This document shows, one piece after another, positions 35,255 to 44,099 of a stretch of 64,000 bases of DNA (its first letter is position 1; the number at the start of each line of letters is the position of its first letter). The stretch comes from Pseudoalteromonas sp. T1lg88. Lineage in GTDB: Bacteria; Pseudomonadota; Gammaproteobacteria; Enterobacterales; Alteromonadaceae. Position numbers and translations under genes: made by a program. The DNA lies in contig NZ_PQCF01000031.1 of assembly GCF_002964765.1 (NCBI RefSeq), positions 411,622 to 475,621 of the forward strand, written 5' to 3'. A model generated the notes under the pieces. It was not told the origin of the DNA and did no database searches. It worked only from the letters and a program-made list of their open reading frames with translations.

Positions 35255-36984
35255 AGCTGTGGCTCTTGTTGGTGCAGGCTAAGCAAAAACTCGGCGCCAC
35301 CATCGTGGTGATTATGAGCGCTGAGATTACCCTGAAAAGATTCGATAATTTGTTTTGAAATTGACAACCCCAAGCCTAAACCATGTTCCGACTTGGTGGT
35401 ATAGAAGGGTTCGAAAATGGTGCTTAAGGCATGTTGGTCGATGCCAGGGCCATTATCGATAATGGACAAGTACACCTTGCCCTCCTTGCTGCTCGCCTCC
35501 AGGCGCAGCCATTTATCCTGAGCGTGCTCCATGGCCTGACAGGCATTGGAGAGCAGATTTACCAACACCTGCTCAAACTGATAAGGGTCGACCCACACGG
35601 GTACCTCAAGTCCGGACTCCTGCACGCTGACATGGTGTTTTTTAAGCTCGGGGCCAACCACCAAGAGGGCGTTTTGTACGCTTTGTTGTAGCGAGATGCG
35701 TTGCATCTTCACCGGACGCTTTTGACTGAAGGATTTAAGTTGGGCTGCAATGGCGTGCACGCGGCGGATCAATTGCTCAATCAATTGCAGGTTTTCCATC
35801 GCCTTATCCGGCTCGGCGCGCATCAACAGGCGCTTGCAGGCGGCCACATAAGCACTCATGGCACTAAGCGGCTGATTGATTTCATGATTCACACTGGCGC
35901 TCAACTGACCTATGGTCGCCAGCTTGGTGGCGCGAATAAGCGCGTCCTGCGCCTGCTCCAACTCCTGGGTGCGCTCCTGCACCTGCTCTTCCAGGGAGCG
36001 TTGGCTAAACAAGAGTTGCCGGTAGCCAGCGACCTTGACCGAGAGATATTCGATCAACACTATCAAGAGTAAGAGCAGCAACATGGCTAGTCCAAGGCGC
36101 GCCGCATGCACCTCATTAAACGGCACTATGGGACTGAGCATCAAGAGTCGGTAGGAGGTATCCGCCAGAGTCGAGCTACTGACCAGATACCTGCGCTGCT
36201 TGGTGATCAACTGGCCACTGGGCTGGGAGTCAAACTGAGGTTGGTCCGACAACCAGCGCCAATCAAGGGGATTAATGGCTTGCCCTAAAAACTGCTGTGA
36301 CTGTGCGACTTGCTGCTGCTTCTCGGCGCTAAGCGCTTTGCTGGCGCGCAATTGCCAGTCGGGATTATCGGAGAGCAACACCACCTCATTGGCATCAAGC
36401 AGCGCAAAATGGCTTTTTTCCCCCGTATCCAAACGGGCCTTATCGGTTTCAAATTTACTGGCGTTGACCTTAAGCGCAATTACGCCTCGACCGCCACCAA
36501 CAAAATCCACCGCCTTGGAAAAATAAAAACCGCGGCGCATGGAGCGTTGCCCGAGGGCAAAATCAATCACGGTTTCGCCGGCCATGGCCCGGTCAAAATA
36601 AGGACGAAAGGCAAAGTTATTGCCCTTATAACTGTGCGGCAGATGTGAGTTGCTGCTGGCTACCACTGTCCCTTCGGCATTGAGTAGGTAGATATCGGAG
36701 GCGCCGCTGGCCTGTTGCACATCGCTTAGATAGCGGTCGGCAACGTTGCCTTCTTGAGCACTTTTAAGGGCCTGTTGCACTAAGGTGCTCTCACTTAAAA
36801 ACGCAACGATAGTGCTATAGCGGCCAAATTCGCTTTGGATATAATCCTTCAAAGCCGAAGCATGACGGGCGGTACGCTCCTTATTTTGCTCCAGTAACTG
36901 CTCCTGCGTCAGGGTATGGGTCAGCCCAAGGCCGAGCACAAACAAGAGCCCATAAGCAGCAAACTTTATTAACTGATGCGACAC
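35251..36984 (-). CDS. dctB: C4-dicarboxylate sensor histidine kinase
   Basis: 577 aa from GTG 36984 (MSHQLIKFAAYGLLF) because AGGAG sits 6 bases before; the longer ORF start at 37080 has none. TM1 (about 5-25), periplasmic double-Cache-like domain (about 26-290), TM2 (about 297-317), coiled coil with EEQVQERTQELEQAQ, DHp with SASVNHEINQPLSAM (His), and HATPase with NLLSNACQAM, DNGPGID and GLGLGLSI. The layout equals DctB. It overlaps dctD. Confidence 0.92.
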   Translation of the reverse strand: MSHQLIKFAAYGLLFVLGLGLTHTLTQEQLLEQNKERTARHASALKDYIQSEFGRYSTIVAFLSESTLVQQALKSAQEGNVADRYLSDVQQASGASDIYLLNAEGTVVASSNSHLPHSYKGNNFAFRPYFDRAMAGETVIDFALGQRSMRRGFYFSKAVDFVGGGRGVIALKVNASKFETDKARLDTGEKSHFALLDANEVVLLSDNPDWQLRASKALSAEKQQQVAQSQQFLGQAINPLDWRWLSDQPQFDSQPSGQLITKQRRYLVSSSTLADTSYRLLMLSPIVPFNEVHAARLGLAMLLLLLLIVLIEYLSVKVAGYRQLLFSQRSLEEQVQERTQELEQAQDALIRATKLATIGQLSASVNHEINQPLSAMSAYVAACKRLLMRAEPDKAMENLQLIEQLIRRVHAIAAQLKSFSQKRPVKMQRISLQQSVQNALLVVGPELKKHHVSVQESGLEVPVWVDPYQFEQVLVNLLSNACQAMEHAQDKWLRLEASSKEGKVYLSIIDNGPGIDQHALSTIFEPFYTTKSEHGLGLGLSISKQIIESFQGNLSAHNHHDGGAEFLLSLHQQEPQL

Positions 36985-37192
36985 CCAATTCTCCTGCGGC
37001 GAAAACCAATAACGAATCTCGCAGTGTAACAATGCAGCCGCCGCAAGGGTAGTCCAAGGCCCTGTTCGACCCAACATCATCCCAGAGTAAGACCAAAACC
37101 AATAAAAACACGACCAGTGGCGCTTTGCAGTATTTACCCAAACAAGGTGCTTAGCTACACTAGCGCCACTTCATTAAACACGGGTTTTCAAC

Positions 37193-38083
37193 ATGTTTTT
37201 TGCTCACCACCGTGTGCTACTGACCGCCATAGGCTGTGTTTTACTGGCCATGGTTACCATACAGTCCGGCGCTTCCATCGCTAAGCAACTGTTTCCCTTG
37301 ATCGGTCCCGAGGGCACCACGGCGCTGCGCCTGGGGTTTTCGGCCCTGGTTTTGTGTCTTGTCTTTCGACCTTGGAAAGCCCTGCCCCAGGGTCAGCAAT
37401 GGCGTAGCATTATCGTTTACGGCCTGTGTTTAGGCGGCATGAACATCGCCTTCTATTACGCCATCGAACGTATTCCTTTGGGCATAGGCGTGGCATTGGA
37501 ATTCACTGGGCCACTGGCGGTGGCCCTGCTGAGCTCAAAACGTAAACGGGACCTGCTGTGGGTCGCCTTTGCCATTGCCGGTATCATTCTGTTATTGCCG
37601 GAAATCGACGCCGAGACCGGCCTAGACCCTGTGGGTGTTGCCCTAGCGCTTGTCGCCGGTGCCTGTTGGGCTGGTTATATTTTATTTGGAAAACGCACAG
37701 GTAACCAAAGCTCCGGGGGACGCACAGTGGCCTTGGGCATGACGGTAGCAGCCTTTGTGTTGGTGCCTTACGGTGCCGCCCATCAAGGCATGGCGCTACT
37801 GAGCTGGGAAGTTATCCCGCTGGGCTTTTTAGTGGCGATTATGTCCAGCGCCCTGCCTTATACGCTGGAAATGGTGGCGCTGCGCAATATGCCGGCACAG
37901 GGCTTTAGCGTGATGATGAGCATGGAGCCCGCCATTGCCGCGCTGGCCGGTTTTATGATCCTCAGCGAATTACTAACGCCACTGCAATGGCTGGCCATCG
38001 CCCTGGTGATCATCGCCTCCATCGGCAGCTCGATGCAGCCAGAGAGCAAGAGCGATAAGGAAGCAGAAGCATCACACACCTAG
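37193..38083 (+). CDS. rhtA: RhtA-like threonine/homoserine exporter (EamA)
   Basis: 296 aa, ten predicted TMs, two EamA halves. SIQSGAS-type N-terminus (MVTIQSGASIAKQLFPLIG), ALRLGFSALVL, GLCLGGMNIAFYYAIERIPLGIGVALEFTGPLAVALLSS and SMEPAIAAL align with E. coli RhtA across its length. Exports threonine/homoserine in E. coli; substrates here are inferred. Divergent from dctB. Confidence 0.85.
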   Translation: MFFAHHRVLLTAIGCVLLAMVTIQSGASIAKQLFPLIGPEGTTALRLGFSALVLCLVFRPWKALPQGQQWRSIIVYGLCLGGMNIAFYYAIERIPLGIGVALEFTGPLAVALLSSKRKRDLLWVAFAIAGIILLLPEIDAETGLDPVGVALALVAGACWAGYILFGKRTGNQSSGGRTVALGMTVAAFVLVPYGAAHQGMALLSWEVIPLGFLVAIMSSALPYTLEMVALRNMPAQGFSVMMSMEPAIAALAGFMILSELLTPLQWLAIALVIIASIGSSMQPESKSDKEAEASHT

Positions 38084-38113
38084 GGCTTAGCCCAAGGGCT
38101 TAACCCTAAGGCA

Positions 38114-39055
38114 CTAAGTTTTGTTGGCTAAACGCTGACAGAGCGCATCAAGCTCGGCCGCACTTGTTTTCAGTAGCCTGGCGGCCTCGGATTTTAAATT
38201 GGCGATGTTACCCCGGGTGACATCGTCCATATCATCAGAAGCAATGTCCAAAGTGGTTTGCAAGCGATAGTAGTTTTCCCCGAGCAGCTTATCCATTTGA
38301 TAGTCGGCGGCATCCGCCACCCCATCAAAAATACAACTCAGCAAAGGAGCCACCCAACCTGCCTTGCCCCAATCCTTGGCATCGCGCAGCTCTATGGGAC
38401 GATTAAGCTCGCCAGTGCCGATAGAGACAAGCAGAAACTCCTTTTCTTCGGGGAAAATGCGCTGCGCCTCGGCATAGGCCGACACCGAGGGCGAGTTTAT
38501 AAACACGCCGCCATCGACCAGGGCGCGCTTGGCACCATCAACTGGGATATGAGCGGGTTCAAAATAAGTGGGAGCAGCGGAGGTAGCCCGCGCCGCATGG
38601 CGCATCAGTACGGTACGATGCTCTTGACGCCAACTCTTTAAAAACAAAGGCTTGCGGTTATGAATGTCATAGCTGGTAAGCAGTAATCGGGTCAGCGACG
38701 CCCCCAGGGGCTCATCGTCAAAGTAATGCTTAAGCAGGCGCTCTAGGCCAGTATGGCTATAGGTTTCATCGAGCAGTCCACCGACCGAGGAAACACCTCG
38801 CCACAAAGAGCGTGAAAATATTTCCTTACCGTGCTGTTCATACATATCCGCAAGCGCCTGGGCACTGTATTGCGGTATCCCCTCACCGTTATCCTTACCT
38901 AGGCCCAAAGCGAGAATTCCCCCGGTCGACGTGCCGGCGATCAGATCAAAGCACTGGGCAATGGGACGACCAAGCCGGGTTTCGATTTGCGCCAACACTA
39001 GGGCGGGAAGCAATCCCCGAATACCACCACCATCAATGCTGAGTATCGCCTTCAT
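38114..39055 (-). CDS. patatin-like phospholipase
   Basis: 313 aa. SIDGGGIRGLLPA (oxyanion), IAGTSTGGI (nucleophile), and DGGVFINSP (Asp) give a plant-patatin-type domain; the C-terminal helix (EAARLLKTSAAELDALCQRL) ends it. GGAGG is 4 bases before the ATG. Resembles the patatin effector CapV of CBASS, but no nucleotide cyclase, Cap2/Cap3 or TIR gene is adjacent, so I call only the hydrolase. Confidence 0.87.
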   Translation of the reverse strand: MKAILSIDGGGIRGLLPALVLAQIETRLGRPIAQCFDLIAGTSTGGILALGLGKDNGEGIPQYSAQALADMYEQHGKEIFSRSLWRGVSSVGGLLDETYSHTGLERLLKHYFDDEPLGASLTRLLLTSYDIHNRKPLFLKSWRQEHRTVLMRHAARATSAAPTYFEPAHIPVDGAKRALVDGGVFINSPSVSAYAEAQRIFPEEKEFLLVSIGTGELNRPIELRDAKDWGKAGWVAPLLSCIFDGVADAADYQMDKLLGENYYRLQTTLDIASDDMDDVTRGNIANLKSEAARLLKTSAAELDALCQRLANKT

Positions 39056-39115
39056 GCTTCCTCCTTGATTTGTTTACGCCTGGGCCTAAATAGGCTTATT
39101 TTTGAACTGCAGTGG

Positions 39116-39511
39116 CTACTTGATAAAGTAACCCACCGGGCGCCAATGCTCCTGAGTTTTACTCAAAGTCAGGGTTTCCACGGCACCGGCTTTATTGGCA
39201 AACTCGGTGTTAAATTGCAGCACCAGGTATTCGCCTTCAGGGGCGCCTGGCAAAGAGGTAAAGTTTTGACGGCCCAATTCGGTGCGGCTGATAACCTTAC
39301 CCAAGGGCGCGCGCACCGCCTTGATAATATCCCGCCACTGCTCCTTGGTAACCTGCTCCTGAAAAAGCGCACCCGCCTCATCCCAGCTTTGCCCATATTG
39401 ACCTGCATCTATACCGCCTAACCAGGATTTAGCCACTTCGACGCTCGGCGTTTGCCCGGCCCAACTTAGACTGGTCACCATCAGGCTTAAAATTAGGAAT
39501 AGTTTTTTCAT
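39116..39511 (-). CDS. DUF4019 secreted protein
   Basis: 131 aa. Signal peptide MKKLFLILSLMVTSLSWA, then the DUF4019 pattern AKSWLGGIDAGQYGQSWDEAG, FQEQVTKEQWRDIIKAVRAPLGKVISR, and ending HWRPVGYFIK. I use the second ATG (AAGGA spaced 6). Periplasmic; function unknown. Confidence 0.82.
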   Translation of the reverse strand: MKKLFLILSLMVTSLSWAGQTPSVEVAKSWLGGIDAGQYGQSWDEAGALFQEQVTKEQWRDIIKAVRAPLGKVISRTELGRQNFTSLPGAPEGEYLVLQFNTEFANKAGAVETLTLSKTQEHWRPVGYFIK

Positions 39512-39589
39512 CATAAGTCCTTTTTCTTTAAGGTTAATTTTCCTTATTAACCTTAGCTTATTTTGCCGCCTTGTAGTGGCGCGCCGTCA

Positions 39590-40036
39590 TTATTCTTTGT
39601 AGGTCAGGCGCTGCCCGGGCAGTCTGAGCGATCCAGAACTGGTCGCCAGCGCACATAAGTACAGGGCCAAGACAAGATCCACCATGCCACAAAATTCTGG
39701 CCACCAGGTGGGCGTGCCGGCATTACTAAAGAGACTATCGTGAAAGAAGTCATAGCCAGCGTGCAAAAACATCCCGAGCCCCACCAGCCACCAACGGACA
39801 GGTGTTCGACTTTTAATGGCCCACCCGGCGAGCAGAAAAAAGACCACGGCGGTGGCCGCTTCATAGAGCAACGCCTGAAAGTCCATGGCCCAGAGAGCAA
39901 AAAGCCAGTAATAAAGGGGGAAGCTGGCAAGCAACAGGGGATAACCCTTTCGACTTGCCCAAAGCCCACGCCGTGCGAAGGTAATCATGATGATAAGGGC
40001 CACAGCCAAACCAATTAATAGCCAGACGCTGTTCAT
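39590..40036 (-). CDS. membrane protein, DUF6010-like
   Basis: 148 aa from ATG 40036; a TTG at 40054 is in frame. Four or five helices (VWLLIGLAVALIIMITFA, PLLLASFPLYYWLFALW, ATAVVFFLLAGWAI, WWLVGLGMFLHAGYDFFHD) with a conserved-looking HAGYDFFHD and TPTWWPEFCGMVDLVL motif that resembles DUF6010. Function unknown. Stands alone. Confidence 0.6.
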   Translation of the reverse strand: MNSVWLLIGLAVALIIMITFARRGLWASRKGYPLLLASFPLYYWLFALWAMDFQALLYEAATAVVFFLLAGWAIKSRTPVRWWLVGLGMFLHAGYDFFHDSLFSNAGTPTWWPEFCGMVDLVLALYLCALATSSGSLRLPGQRLTYKE

Positions 40037-40087
40037 AAGCGAGTGCTCATTCAATGTAATTGGCTAAAAACATATCATATTTTTCAT

Positions 40088-40561
40088 TTAGTTAAATGAC
40101 AGATTCAGGTCATTCCTTTCCAGCAGGGCAATAAACTCATCGAGCTGCTGGGCCAGCTGCGTCAGCGCTGGCCGTTGGCATTCTAGGCCCTCACTGAGTG
40201 TTTCCCGCCATTTTTTTGCCTTGGGTGCCAGGGCTATGCCCTGCTCCGTCAAGGCAATCTGCAATTGCCGCTCGTCCTGTTCACTGCGCACTCTGCTGAG
40301 CAAGCCAAGCTGCTGCATGCGCTTTAATAAAGGCGTTAGAGTGCCCGAGTCGAGATGCAAACGTGAACCCAGGGCCTTTAAGCTTAAAGGCAACTGTCCC
40401 TGCTCGTTAGCCTGCCACAATACCAGCAATACTAGGTATTGGGGGTAGGTGATCCCAAGGTCTTTCAGCATCGGCTGGTAACCGCGGATCACCAGCCGAG
40501 AAGCGGTATAGAGCTTAAAACACAGCTGGTTTTGCAAATAGAGATCCTGATCCATGCTCAT
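40088..40561 (-). CDS. ohrR: organic-peroxide repressor of the MarR family
   Basis: 157 aa from ATG 40561 (MSMDQDLYLQNQLCFKLYTASR). The N-terminal Cys in LQNQLCFKLY is the redox sensor of OhrR. Winged-helix region ITYPQYLVLLVLW, LHLDSGTLTPLLKRMQQLGLL, RSEQDERQLQI. It begins 2 bases after the glutathione peroxidase stop, an operon. OhrR normally represses ohr and is released on Cys oxidation; here its partner is the peroxidase. Confidence 0.9.
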   Translation of the reverse strand: MSMDQDLYLQNQLCFKLYTASRLVIRGYQPMLKDLGITYPQYLVLLVLWQANEQGQLPLSLKALGSRLHLDSGTLTPLLKRMQQLGLLSRVRSEQDERQLQIALTEQGIALAPKAKKWRETLSEGLECQRPALTQLAQQLDEFIALLERNDLNLSFN

Positions 40562-40563
40562 GT

Positions 40564-41046
40564 TTAGCTCGCTAGCAGGGCTTCGATGTCGGCGCGGATC
40601 GCTTCGGGCTTGGTCAGTGGTGCATAACGCTTTAACACCTTGCCGTTTTGGTCGACCAGAAACTTGGTAAAGTTCCATTTGATCTTCTTGGTGCCCAACA
40701 GGCCCGGGGCCTGAGCCTTGAGGTAGTCAAACAAGGGATGAGCACCCGCGCCATTAACGTCTATCTTGCTCATAATGGGGAAAGACACGCCATAGTTCAG
40801 CTCGCAAAACTCGCTGATCTCGCTATCGCTGCCCGGCTCTTGCTCGCCAAACTGGTTGCAAGGGAAACCTAGCACCACCAGCCCCTTGGCTTGCAGGTCT
40901 TTATATAGATCATTTAAGCCCTGGTATTGAGGCGTAAAACCGCACTTGCTCGCGGTATTGGCGATCAACATCACCTTACCCTTAAAGCTGGATAAGGCCA
41001 CCTCTTCGCCTTTGTTATTGGTCGCAGAAAATTCGTAGATAGACAT
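40564..41046 (-). CDS. glutathione peroxidase-family thiol peroxidase
   Basis: 160 aa from ATG 41046 (GAGG 6 bases before). Catalytic tetrad visible: Cys in TASKCGFTPQ (Cys, not selenocysteine), Gln in FPCNQFGEQEPG, and Trp/Asn in KIKWNFTKFLVD. It reduces hydroperoxides, probably using thioredoxin or glutathione. Transcribed with ohrR. Upstream are the repeat fragment and divergent GNAT. Confidence 0.92.
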   Translation of the reverse strand: MSIYEFSATNNKGEEVALSSFKGKVMLIANTASKCGFTPQYQGLNDLYKDLQAKGLVVLGFPCNQFGEQEPGSDSEISEFCELNYGVSFPIMSKIDVNGAGAHPLFDYLKAQAPGLLGTKKIKWNFTKFLVDQNGKVLKRYAPLTKPEAIRADIEALLAS

Positions 41047-41095
41047 AAGAAACCTCATTTAGATTGTGCGCAATATAATTGATCAAAATTTAGTT

Positions 41096-41155
41096 TACCA
41101 CAAGAAGAGTCTCAGCTAGCCCGCTAGAATGATTAGCTATTTAATTGAAGAGGTA
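41096..41155 (+). repeat. partial copy of the 159-bp repeat family
   Basis: 41117-41155 matches the right end of the element (TAGCCCGCTAGAATGATTAG, then CTATTTAATTGAAGAGGTA; consensus ends TTTAAGTGAATTGGTA). A TACCA at 41096 may be the partner end, giving a roughly 60-bp internally deleted copy whose left part has diverged. Confidence 0.65.
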
Positions 41156-41202
41156 TGATATATGCTCGGTTTCTTATGTTTCTCAATAAATTAGGTTGAT
41201 TC

Positions 41203-41703
41203 ATGAAGTTAGTCACCCCTAGCCTGGAGTTTGCACAAAGCTACCGCGACTATATCGCCGAGTTGGGCGATGAAGAGCGCTATCCTTTTCCACTGGATTT
41301 TGAGCATCAGGATTTCCCCGCGCTACTGGCACGGCTGGATGAATTTGCCAAAGGCATAAACCTGCCTGAAGGCTTTGTGCCCAGCTCAACCCTGTGGTTG
41401 GTCGATAAGGGTGAAATCATCGGGGTCACCAATATTCGCCATACCCTCAATGAAGCCATTGCTCATTGCGGTGGCCATATTGGCTTAAGCATTCGCCCCA
41501 GTCAACGCGGGCTTGGTTTGGGCAAGGTGCTGATGGCCAAGTCCATTGCGTTTTTGCAGCAGCGCCAGGTCAATGAGGTGCATATCCATTGCTACAAGGA
41601 TAATCAGGTATCTGGCCAAACCATCATCGCCTGCGGCGGCCGGCTCGACTCAGAAATAGAGGTCGGCGATAAATGCGTGCAACGCTATCTGGTTAGGCTC
41701 TAA
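41203..41703 (+). CDS. GNAT acetyltransferase
   Basis: 166 aa with the acetyl-CoA loop RPSQRGLGLGKVLMAKSIA. N-terminus YRDYIAELGDEERYPFPLDFEHQDF and C-terminus CGGRLDSEIEVGDKCVQRYL resemble predicted-acetyltransferase GNATs. Substrate unknown. The gene stands alone. Confidence 0.85.
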   Translation: MKLVTPSLEFAQSYRDYIAELGDEERYPFPLDFEHQDFPALLARLDEFAKGINLPEGFVPSSTLWLVDKGEIIGVTNIRHTLNEAIAHCGGHIGLSIRPSQRGLGLGKVLMAKSIAFLQQRQVNEVHIHCYKDNQVSGQTIIACGGRLDSEIEVGDKCVQRYLVRL

Positions 41704-41823
41704 CTCATTTCGGCGCAAACCTGCCACCCTAAGTGACCTCCTGGCTTCTGCTCTGGTGTTTAGTACCTAAATTTGCTTTTATTAAGAACAGGCTTTTATT
41801 CAACAAGTTAGAACAGAGGAAAC

Positions 41824-43017
41824 ATGGCTGTTAAACACCTTTTCTATCGGACCTATCACCTGGGTTTACGCCTGGCGGCCATGCTCTTGCCCATTCCCGA
41901 GCCCCATGTGTTTTATGGTGATAAGGCCATTGAGCAATGGCTGGCTCACTTGTGTGCGCAAAAGTGTAAACGCATCCTGCTGATAAGCGACCCGGGTGTT
42001 ATCGCCCTTAATTTACATGCCTCTTTGCAGGAGCAACTAATTGCCAATAACATTGAGGTGACTATTTTTAGCGACCTTGGCGCCAACCCCAGTATCGAAC
42101 AGATAGAGCAAGGCGTGCGCTGCTACCAGGCAAACCAATGCGACACCCTGTTGGCCATTGGGGGCGGCTCGGCCATGGATTGCGCCAAGCTTATCGCCGC
42201 ACGTATTGCTCGCCCCAAAAAGTCGTTACGACAAATGCACGGGCTGTTTAAGGTGTTGCGCACCTTGCCCCCTGTGTATGTTGTCCCCACCACCGCAGGC
42301 ACCGGCTCCGAGGTGACGGTAGCCGCCGTGGTCAGCGATACCGAACGCAAGCTTAAGTTTTCCATCAATGACCTTTGCCTGGTGCCCAAGGGCGTGTTGT
42401 TTTTGCCCGAGCTCACCACAGGCTTACCGCCGGGGCTAACGGCCAGCACAGGCATAGATGCGCTTACCCATGCTCTTGAAGCCTATATTGGCATCAATGC
42501 CAGCGCCTATACGCGTGGTAAAAGTGAAAAAGCCGTGGCGCTTATTCTCGGCGCGCTGCCCAAGGCTTACAACCAGCCTCACGACCTAGGCGCCCGCACC
42601 GACATGCTCTGGGCCGCCATGTTTGCCGGTCAAGCCTTTACCCGTACCTCGGTCGGCTATGTGCATGCCATCGCCCATCAGCTAGGGGCTTTTTACGGCC
42701 TAGGTCATGGCCTAGCCAATGCTCTGGTGCTTAGACCCATTTTGGATTTTTATGGCGATAGAGTCGATGCCAGTCTGGAGCAATTAGCAAAGCATACTCT
42801 AGGCGAGCAAAGCAGTGCCGCCCAGTTGCGCGATAGAATTTATGCGCTGCTGGATGAGCTGGCTATCCCACACAGCATTTCAGATTTAAAAGCCGAGGAG
42901 ATCCCTCTAATTGCCAAGCAAGCACTGGCGGAAGCGCACCCGGATTACCCTGTACCCTGCTTTATGACACAACAGGAGATGGAAAACCTGCTGCATTCGC
43001 TGCTGCCGCATGCTTAG
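41824..43017 (+). CDS. iron-containing alcohol dehydrogenase
   Basis: 397 aa group-III dehydrogenase. NAD loop IGGGSAMDCAK, VPTTAGTGSEVT, ALTHALEAYIG, and the metal region GYVHAIAHQLGAFYGLGHGLANA with conserved His. GAGG lies before the ATG. The extra N-terminus (VKHLFYRTYHLGLRLAAMLLPIPEPHV) is typical of one EutG-like branch. Substrate unknown. Convergent with the LysR gene 6 bases away. Confidence 0.9.
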   Translation: MAVKHLFYRTYHLGLRLAAMLLPIPEPHVFYGDKAIEQWLAHLCAQKCKRILLISDPGVIALNLHASLQEQLIANNIEVTIFSDLGANPSIEQIEQGVRCYQANQCDTLLAIGGGSAMDCAKLIAARIARPKKSLRQMHGLFKVLRTLPPVYVVPTTAGTGSEVTVAAVVSDTERKLKFSINDLCLVPKGVLFLPELTTGLPPGLTASTGIDALTHALEAYIGINASAYTRGKSEKAVALILGALPKAYNQPHDLGARTDMLWAAMFAGQAFTRTSVGYVHAIAHQLGAFYGLGHGLANALVLRPILDFYGDRVDASLEQLAKHTLGEQSSAAQLRDRIYALLDELAIPHSISDLKAEEIPLIAKQALAEAHPDYPVPCFMTQQEMENLLHSLLPHA

Positions 43018-43022
43018 CTAGC

Positions 43023-43901
43023 CTAGCCCTCACTTAAATAGTCCTCCAGCTGTTCGGCCAGCCATTGGGTCAAGCCGCCAAGCTGACTATAGCGATTTTG
43101 GATCATGCCATAGGCCTGGCGCTGCATCGCTTGATCATAGTTGAGCACCTTCACACTGCCATCGCGCAGATAGGGGTTGATCAGCACCGAGGGCACATTG
43201 GAAAAGCCCGTGCCATCGAGCACCGCATTGCGCAGATGCTCATAAAACGGCAGGGCAATATAATTACTTGAGGCTGGTGACACGGCGCGTAACCCCTCAT
43301 CGTCTATGGTCGCCAAGGCAAATTCGGTATAGCGAGCCAAGTCAGAGCGAACAACCTGAGAGAGCTTACATAGGGGGTGATCGCTTTTGGCCACCGTCAT
43401 CATGCGAATTTCCCCCAACTTAACATGATGAGTGTTCGGCAAACGGTTGCTATGAGGTAATAAGCAATAGGCGATATCAACCATATTCTGCTCCACCATA
43501 TCGTTAAGCTCCGGCGGCGGCGCCATATACACAGACACGCTGGTGCCGGGAAACTGCACACTCATATCATGAATAAGCTGGCGCCAATAAGACTCGGGCA
43601 AGGCATCGTCCCGAGCGATGCGCAGAACAGACTCAACCCCCTGCAAATGTTGCTGACAGCGCCCGGAAATATCATTGGCTATCATCACCATACGCTCACA
43701 ATCGTTCTTGATCACCTGGCCGATATTGGTAAGCATCACCTGATTACCACTGCGCTCTAAGAGCTCAACGCCAAGCTCATCCTCCAGCGCACTTAATGAC
43801 GAACTCAAGGTGGTGCGGCTTTTCCCCAGCCGCCGCGCGGCCTCGGCAATAGAACCCGACTCGCTGATGGCGAGAAACATTTCCAACTGGCTTATTTTCA
43901 T
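43023..43901 (-). CDS. LysR-family transcriptional regulator
   Basis: 292 aa. N-terminal HTH: MKISQLEMFLAISESGSIAEAARRLGKSRTTLSSSLSALEDELGVELLERSG. The effector domain follows (about 90-290). I use ATG 43901; an in-frame TTG precedes it. Convergent with the dehydrogenase, so the target is not indicated by position. Confidence 0.9.
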   Translation of the reverse strand: MKISQLEMFLAISESGSIAEAARRLGKSRTTLSSSLSALEDELGVELLERSGNQVMLTNIGQVIKNDCERMVMIANDISGRCQQHLQGVESVLRIARDDALPESYWRQLIHDMSVQFPGTSVSVYMAPPPELNDMVEQNMVDIAYCLLPHSNRLPNTHHVKLGEIRMMTVAKSDHPLCKLSQVVRSDLARYTEFALATIDDEGLRAVSPASSNYIALPFYEHLRNAVLDGTGFSNVPSVLINPYLRDGSVKVLNYDQAMQRQAYGMIQNRYSQLGGLTQWLAEQLEDYLSEG

Positions 43902-44099
43902 CAATTACACCCGCACAAATCCATTGAAATCTAACTAGTTTGCAGCCAAGGCAAAAAGAGCAAAATAAAGCCATGGCAACCAGCGCCGATAATATCGTCG
44001 CTCAGCGATTATGGGAATAGCCAAACCCACTATAAAATCTAAGCCAACAAGTAAAACGCCAGCGATAGCTGACGAAAAATTGCCAAAATAGAGGTGGGT

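Noticed and set aside
38114..39055. CapV-type effector of a CBASS defence system
   Set aside because: No CD-NTase or other CBASS gene is adjacent; flanking genes are RhtA and DUF4019.
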